A stretch of 64,000 nucleotides of DNA from Pelomonas sp. Root1237 (lineage in GTDB: Bacteria; Pseudomonadota; Gammaproteobacteria; Burkholderiales; Burkholderiaceae_C). Below the pieces are notes generated by a model. It made no database searches. It was not told the origin of the DNA and saw only the letters and a list, made by a program, of their open reading frames with translations. The position numbers and the translations under genes were made by a program. Below are positions 59,426 to 64,000 of this stretch, piece by piece (position 1 is the first letter of the stretch; every line of letters starts with the position of its first letter). The stretch spans positions 447,845-511,844 of the forward strand of contig NZ_LMDK01000001.1 in the NCBI RefSeq assembly GCF_001425055.1. Reading direction: 5' to 3'.

Positions 59426-60096
59426 ACGAACTCGACCGACCCGTCTGGGCCAGCCTGCAGCACCAGCCGCATTGGGGCACGGGTGACGAGAAGGCGCGAC
59501 GCTTCAAGGCCGACATCAACCGCTTTGCTGCGACACCCGACGAAAGCGCCGCCAGCCTGGCCGCGCTCGCCGCCCTCGTGCAGCCGGGCGATGACGCCGT
59601 CTTCCTGGCCCAGGTGCCACCCATCGTCGTGCCGCCGGGCTTGATCGCAGTGAAGGAAGCGCTGGGCGTGCAGATGGTGGCGACGCAACCTTTGACGGCA
59701 GACGGAGACTTGCAAGTCCTCGGCGATGCCGATGCCGCCGAGATGCTGGCCCTGGCCACGTTGACCGAGCCCGGGCCCTTTCTGCCGCGAACCCACACCA
59801 TGGGCCGCTTCATCGGCATCCGCATCGACGGCCGGCTGGCGGCCATGGCCGGCGAGCGCATGCGCTTTGCCGGCCATGTCGAGGTCAGCGGTGTCTGCAC
59901 CCACCCCGACTTCCGCGGTCGGGGCCTGGCGCGCCGGCTGTCGGCCGCGGTGACGGCCGACATCCAGCGTCGCGGCGAGCAGGCTTTCCTGCACGCCTGG
60001 ACGAGCAACACCGCCGCGATTGCGCTCTACGAAAGCCTGGGCTTCGTCACGCGTGCCACCGTGAACATCGCTGTGCTCAAGCGCCAGCCAGCTTGA
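59422..60096 (+). CDS. GNAT-family N-acetyltransferase
   Basis: A 224-residue acetyltransferase of the FR47-like GNAT group. The N-terminal half is a divergent domain; the C-terminal GNAT core has EVSGVCTHPDFRGRGLARRL, the acetyl-CoA loop (R/Q-x-x-G-x-G/A as RGRGLA), and NTAAIALYESLGFV. The acceptor is unknown. It is translationally coupled to the MarR gene, a combination often used against toxic amines or antibiotics. The last 20 bases overlap the convergent efflux gene. Confidence 0.9.
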   Translation: MNELDRPVWASLQHQPHWGTGDEKARRFKADINRFAATPDESAASLAALAALVQPGDDAVFLAQVPPIVVPPGLIAVKEALGVQMVATQPLTADGDLQVLGDADAAEMLALATLTEPGPFLPRTHTMGRFIGIRIDGRLAAMAGERMRFAGHVEVSGVCTHPDFRGRGLARRLSAAVTADIQRRGEQAFLHAWTSNTAAIALYESLGFVTRATVNIAVLKRQPA

Positions 60097-61465
60097 CCGG
60101 GGCCGTCTCGCTCCAGCCGCCACCCAGGGCCCGGATCAGCCCGACCGTGGCCTGGTACTGAGCCGAGCGCACCTGCAGCGCGGCCCGCTTGTTGGCGAGC
60201 TCACTGCGGCGCGCGTCCAGCAGTTCCAGCTGGCTGACCAGGCCGTTGCGGTAGCGCGTGTCCGACAGCTTCAGCGCCTGGCCGGCCGCGCTGACCGCAC
60301 GCGCATTGGCCTCGCCCTGCTGCTGCAGCAGCGTCAGCGCGCCGAGTTGGTCCTCGACGTCCTTCAGCGCCAGCAGGAACTGCTCGCGGAAGGCAATCGC
60401 CGAGCCATCGAGCTGGGTCTTGGCCGCGTTGACACCCGCCTCGCGGCGGCCGCCGTCAAAGATGGGCAGCGCGGCCAGCAGGCCGACGCCCCAGGTGCTG
60501 GCGCCACTCTTGAGCAGGTTGGACAGCTCGCTCGACACGCCGCCGCCCTGCGCCGTCAGCGCCAGGCTCGGCCACCACGCAGCCTGGGCGACGCCAACCC
60601 GCGCTTGCGCGGCCTGCAACTGGCTGCGTGCGGCGGCGAGGTCGGGGCGTCGTTGCAGCAGCTCGCTCGGCAAGCCGGCGGGTACTGTGGGCAGGGCAGT
60701 GGCCCACGCGGTGGGCGCGAGTCGGAAGTTGGAGGCCGGCTCGCCCAGCAGCACGGCCAACGCCGTTTCAAGCTCCAGGCGGCGGCGGTCCAGGGCCAGC
60801 GCCTCGGCCTCGTTGGCGGCCAGCTCGGCGCGCACGCGAGCCAGGTCCAGGTCGGCGACGTCGCCAGCGCGGGCGCGCTTCTCGGTCAGCGACAGCGTCT
60901 CGCCATAGGCCGCAACGGTACCCCTGACGATCTCGCGCTCGGCATCCAGGGCACGCAGCGCCAGATAGCCGCGGGCAACATTGGCCTGCACCAGCAGGCG
61001 GGCATCGGCCAGCAGCTGTTCGCGGGCGAGCACGTCCAGCGCGCTGGCATTGCGTTCGTGCAGCAGGCGGCCGCCCAGGTCCAGTTCATAGGCCAGGTTC
61101 AGGCCGGCGTTGTATTGCGTGATGCCGCGCGCGCCGGGGTCGGCAGCGCGGCCAGCACCGGCGGCGACGCCGAGCTGCGGCAGACGCGCCGCCTCGGTGC
61201 TGCCCAGTGCCGCACGCGCCTGCGCCAGGCGGTTGGCTGCGGCTTGCACGCTGGTGTTGGCCGCCATCGCACGGCCGACGAGGTCGTCCAGCACCGGGTC
61301 GGCAAAGGGCTGCCACCAGCTGGCGGTCAGCGCAGGTGCGTCGTTCGCAACCTGGGCCTTGTAGGCGGCGGGCGCCTGCGGCAGCTGGGACGGGTCGACC
61401 GTGCCGACCGACGCGCAGCCGGCCAGCAGCAGCGCTGCAAAAAGTGGGGTCAGGTTCAATTTCAT
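60077..61465 (-). CDS. RND efflux outer-membrane factor (NodT/OprM type)
   Basis: A 462-residue outer-membrane lipoprotein. The signal ends LLAGC (Cys 17). Two OEP-type repeats form the TolC-like channel: WWQPFADPVLDDLVGRAM and LAQARAALGSTEAARLPQLG in the first half, RPDLAAARSQLQAAQARVGVA and YRNGLVSQLELLDARR in the second. It forms the exit duct of the RND pump encoded immediately upstream. ATG 61465 is chosen; GTG 61477 is in frame and would overlap the RND stop. Confidence 0.92.
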   Translation of the reverse strand: MKLNLTPLFAALLLAGCASVGTVDPSQLPQAPAAYKAQVANDAPALTASWWQPFADPVLDDLVGRAMAANTSVQAAANRLAQARAALGSTEAARLPQLGVAAGAGRAADPGARGITQYNAGLNLAYELDLGGRLLHERNASALDVLAREQLLADARLLVQANVARGYLALRALDAEREIVRGTVAAYGETLSLTEKRARAGDVADLDLARVRAELAANEAEALALDRRRLELETALAVLLGEPASNFRLAPTAWATALPTVPAGLPSELLQRRPDLAAARSQLQAAQARVGVAQAAWWPSLALTAQGGGVSSELSNLLKSGASTWGVGLLAALPIFDGGRREAGVNAAKTQLDGSAIAFREQFLLALKDVEDQLGALTLLQQQGEANARAVSAAGQALKLSDTRYRNGLVSQLELLDARRSELANKRAALQVRSAQYQATVGLIRALGGGWSETAPVKLAGA

Positions 61466-61473
61466 GATGTTGA

Positions 61474-64000
61474 TCACTTTCCTCGTTGCGGCAGGGCGTC
61501 GATGACGGGCTGCGTGGGTGCGGCAGGAGCGGCGACCTGGCCACCGTGGTGGCGCAGCGGTGCATTGCCGGTGACACGGCGCACGATGACGTAGAACAGC
61601 GGCGTCAGGAACAGGCCGAACAGCGTCACGCCGATCATTCCGGCGAACACCGCGATGCCCATGGCCTGGCGCATCTCGGCGCCGGCGCCGGTGGACAGCA
61701 CCAGGGGCAGCACGCCCATGACGAAGGCCATTGACGTCATCAGGATGGGACGCAGTCTGAGCCGCGCCGCCTCCAGCGCGGCCTGCATCGGCGTTCTGCC
61801 GGCGAACTCCAGCTCACGGGCGAACTCGACGATCAGGATGGCGTTCTTCGCACTCAGGCCCACCAGCACGATGAGGCCGATCTGCGTGAACACGTTGTTG
61901 TCGCCATGGCTGAGGTACACGCCCGTCATCGCCGCCAACAGGCCCATGGGCACGATGAGCAGGATGGCGATGGGCAGCGTCAGGCTTTCGTACTGCGCGG
62001 CCAGCACCAGGAACACCAGCAGGATGGCCAGCGGGAAGACCCACGCACCCGAGTTGCCGGCAATCTTTTCCTGGTAGGTCAGGTCGGTCCACTCGTAGCC
62101 GATGCCCGGGGGCAGGGTCTCGGCGGCGATGCGTTCTACCGCGGCCTGGGCCTGGCCCGACGAGAAGCCGGGTGCGGCGCCGCCATTGATGTCGGCGGCC
62201 AGGAAGCCGTTGTAGCGCAGCGCGCGCTCCGGCCCGAAACTGGGCGTGACCTTCATCAGCGCGGCCAGCGGCACCATCTCGCCGGTGTTGGAGCGCACCT
62301 TCAGCGCGCCGATGTCCTCGGCACGGGCGCGGTAGGCGGCGTCCGCCTGCACGCGGACCGAGTAGGTGCGGCCGAACTTGTTGAAGTCGTTCACATACAG
62401 GCTGCCGAGGTAGATCTGCATGGTGTCGAACACGTCCGTCACGGCCACGCCGAGCTGGCGCGCCTTGGTACGGTCGAGGTCGGCGAACAGCTGCGGCACA
62501 TTGACCTGGTAGCTCGAGAACAGGCCGGCAAGCTCGGGCGTCTTGTAGGCCTTGGCCATGAAGCCCTTCAGCGCCTGGTCCATGGCCTCGTAGCCGAGGC
62601 CGCCGCGATCCTGCAGCTGCAGCTTGAAACCACCCGTCGTGCCCAGGCCCTGCACGGGCGGCGGCGGGAACATGACGATGAAGGCATCCTCGATGGCGCC
62701 GTATTGCGCGTTCAGCTTGCCGGCGATGGCGCCCGCGGACAGATCCTTGCTCTTGCGCTCGTCAAAGGGCTTGAGCGTTGCAAACACGATGCCCGAGCTG
62801 GAGCTGTTGGTGAAGCCGTTGATCGACAGGCCGGGGAAGGCTACCGCGTGCTCCACACCCGGCGTCTTCAGCGTGATGTCGGTCATGCGGCGGATGACGT
62901 CCTCGGTGCGGTCCAGCGTCGCGCCGTCGGGCAGCTGGGCGAAGCCGATCAGGTACTGCTTGTCCTGGCCCGGCACGAAGCCACCGGGCACGGCCTTGAA
63001 CAGGCCGGCCGTGGCTGCAACGAGCACGAGGTAGACGACCATCATGAAGGCCTTGCGCGACATCAGCGTCTTCACGCCACTGCCGTACTTGGCGGAGCCG
63101 CTCGAGAACAGCCGGTTGAAGCCGCCGAAGAAACGGCCCAGCACGGCGTCCATGCCGCGGGTCAGTGCGTCCTTGGGCGCGTCGTGGCTCTTCAGCAGCA
63201 AGGCGGCCAGGGCCGGCGACAGGGTCAGCGAGTTGATCGCCGAGATCACCGTCGAGATGGCGATGGTCAGCGCGAACTGCTTGTAGAACTGGCCGGTCAG
63301 GCCGCTGATGAAGGCCAGCGGCACGAACACCGAGATCAGCGTCAGCGCGATGGCGATGATGGGGCCCGACACCTCACGCATGGCGCGGTAGGTGGCGTCG
63401 CGGGGCGACAGGCCCGAGGCGATATTGCGCTCCACGTTCTCGACCACCACGATGGCGTCGTCGACGACGATGCCGATGGCCAGCACCAGCCCAAAGAGGC
63501 TCAGCGCATTGATCGAGAAGCCGAAGCCGTGCATGACGGCGAAGGTGCCGATGATGGACACCGGCACGGCCAGCAGCGGGATGATGGAGGCGCGCCAGGT
63601 CTGCAGGAACAGGATGACGACCAGCACCACCAGTGCCACGGCTTCGAGCAGCGTGTGGATGACCGACTCGATGGACGCGCGCACGAACTGCGTCGGGTCG
63701 TAGACGATGGTGTATTCCACGCCTTCGGGCATGGCCGTCTTCAGGTCTTCCATCGCGGCGCGCACATTGGCCGAGATGTCCAGCGCATTGCCGCCCGGAG
63801 CCTGGAAGATGGGCACGGCGACGGCGGACTTGTTGTCCAGCAGCGAGCGCAGCGCGTATTCGCTGGCGCCGAGCTCGATGCGGCCGAGGTCGCGCAGCCG
63901 CGTCACGGCCCCATTGGCGCCACTCTTGACGATGATGTCGCCGAATTCCTCAGCGGTCTGCAGCCGGCCCTGCGCGTTGACGGACAACTGCAGGTCGATG
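61474..64000 (-). CDS. RND efflux transporter, inner-membrane subunit (partial)
   Basis: The C-terminal 840 or so residues of an HAE1-type (AcrB/MexB-like) RND pump; the N-terminus lies right of the window. Visible are the proton-relay Asp pair in GIVVDDAIVVVENVER (TM4), the pore-domain halves with FPPPPVQGLGTTGGF, and TM clusters at both repeats. The end has GLSAKNAILIVEFARE and PLVLSTGAGAEMRQAMG. It uses the proton gradient to expel drugs or lipophilic compounds with the NodT-type duct gene downstream. The membrane-fusion protein gene is expected upstream, outside the window. Confidence 0.95.
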   Translation of the reverse strand, partial: IDLQLSVNAQGRLQTAEEFGDIIVKSGANGAVTRLRDLGRIELGASEYALRSLLDNKSAVAVPIFQAPGGNALDISANVRAAMEDLKTAMPEGVEYTIVYDPTQFVRASIESVIHTLLEAVALVVLVVILFLQTWRASIIPLLAVPVSIIGTFAVMHGFGFSINALSLFGLVLAIGIVVDDAIVVVENVERNIASGLSPRDATYRAMREVSGPIIAIALTLISVFVPLAFISGLTGQFYKQFALTIAISTVISAINSLTLSPALAALLLKSHDAPKDALTRGMDAVLGRFFGGFNRLFSSGSAKYGSGVKTLMSRKAFMMVVYLVLVAATAGLFKAVPGGFVPGQDKQYLIGFAQLPDGATLDRTEDVIRRMTDITLKTPGVEHAVAFPGLSINGFTNSSSSGIVFATLKPFDERKSKDLSAGAIAGKLNAQYGAIEDAFIVMFPPPPVQGLGTTGGFKLQLQDRGGLGYEAMDQALKGFMAKAYKTPELAGLFSSYQVNVPQLFADLDRTKARQLGVAVTDVFDTMQIYLGSLYVNDFNKFGRTYSVRVQADAAYRARAEDIGALKVRSNTGEMVPLAALMKVTPSFGPERALRYNGFLAADINGGAAPGFSSGQAQAAVERIAAETLPPGIGYEWTDLTYQEKIAGNSGAWVFPLAILLVFLVLAAQYESLTLPIAILLIVPMGLLAAMTGVYLSHGDNNVFTQIGLIVLVGLSAKNAILIVEFARELEFAGRTPMQAALEAARLRLRPILMTSMAFVMGVLPLVLSTGAGAEMRQAMGIAVFAGMIGVTLFGLFLTPLFYVIVRRVTGNAPLRHHGGQVAAPAAPTQPVIDALPQRGK

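Noticed and set aside
1-64000. CRISPR arrays, tRNA/rRNA genes, insertion sequences, prophage
   Set aside because: No regularly spaced direct repeats, no cloverleaf or CCA-type ends, no transposase, integrase or phage structural genes were seen in any gap or frame.

Overview
The window is high-GC proteobacterial DNA. Gene families, Tat/Sec-rich secretomes, Bug-type solute-binding proteins, a PEP-CTERM-type TPR lipoprotein and GC-rich CCCCCGAGGGGG-core intergenic repeats together suggest a betaproteobacterium of the Burkholderiales (Roseateles/Rubrivivax/Leptothrix-like). That placement is inference from gene content, not from a marker gene. No rRNA, tRNA, IS element, prophage or CRISPR array was seen. 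It looks like ordinary chromosome, with short intergenic gaps and many ATGA overlaps.

Layout. 1-5.6 kb: the end of an FAD-linked oxidase, an MBL-fold hydrolase, a PAS/LuxR regulator, a Crp-type regulator, an M48 protease, a flavin reductase and an SRPBCC protein. 5.6-6.9 kb: a secreted protein with a Pro/Ala linker whose leader carries a convincing c-di-GMP-I (GEMM) riboswitch. 6.9-9.6 kb: a self-regulated GntR-ATPase-permease operon. 9.7-13.3 kb: a TonB receptor, a PCu(A)C copper chaperone and two small proteins. 13.3-18.7 kb: hydrolases, a second-type ClpP, a wax-ester-synthase-like acyltransferase with a lysine-rich tail, and a PspC protein. 18.8-26.3 kb: a complete oligopeptide-type ABC importer, with two tandem binding proteins facing away from two permeases and a double ATPase.

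26.5-34.4 kb: two tandem membrane GGDEF cyclases with TPR-like sensor regions, two Bug binding proteins and a SulP transporter. 34.5-46.2 kb: gshA, an MHYT-GGDEF-EAL protein, UPF0149, an Hsp70-like ATPase, a PrsT-like TPR lipoprotein, dadA, and a LysE exporter facing an ArgP-type regulator. With the riboswitch, the window therefore holds both enzymes and a receptor for c-di-GMP signalling.

46.6-50.6 kb (minus strand) is the most unusual region. A Tat-signal, six-cysteine secreted protein is followed, after a perfect 12-bp hairpin, by a PqqD-type peptide chaperone, an HprK-related kinase A, a nucleotidyltransferase and a CDP-alcohol phosphatidyltransferase. This is the HPr-rel-A cassette, which has no established function. 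50.8-64 kb: a zinc metallopeptidase, a GIN-domain protein, a PafA-like phosphatase, a proline-rich repeat protein, an enoyl-CoA hydratase, thymidine kinase flanked by two paralogous small Cys proteins, a MarR-GNAT pair, and the outer-membrane and inner-membrane parts of an RND efflux pump that runs off the right edge.
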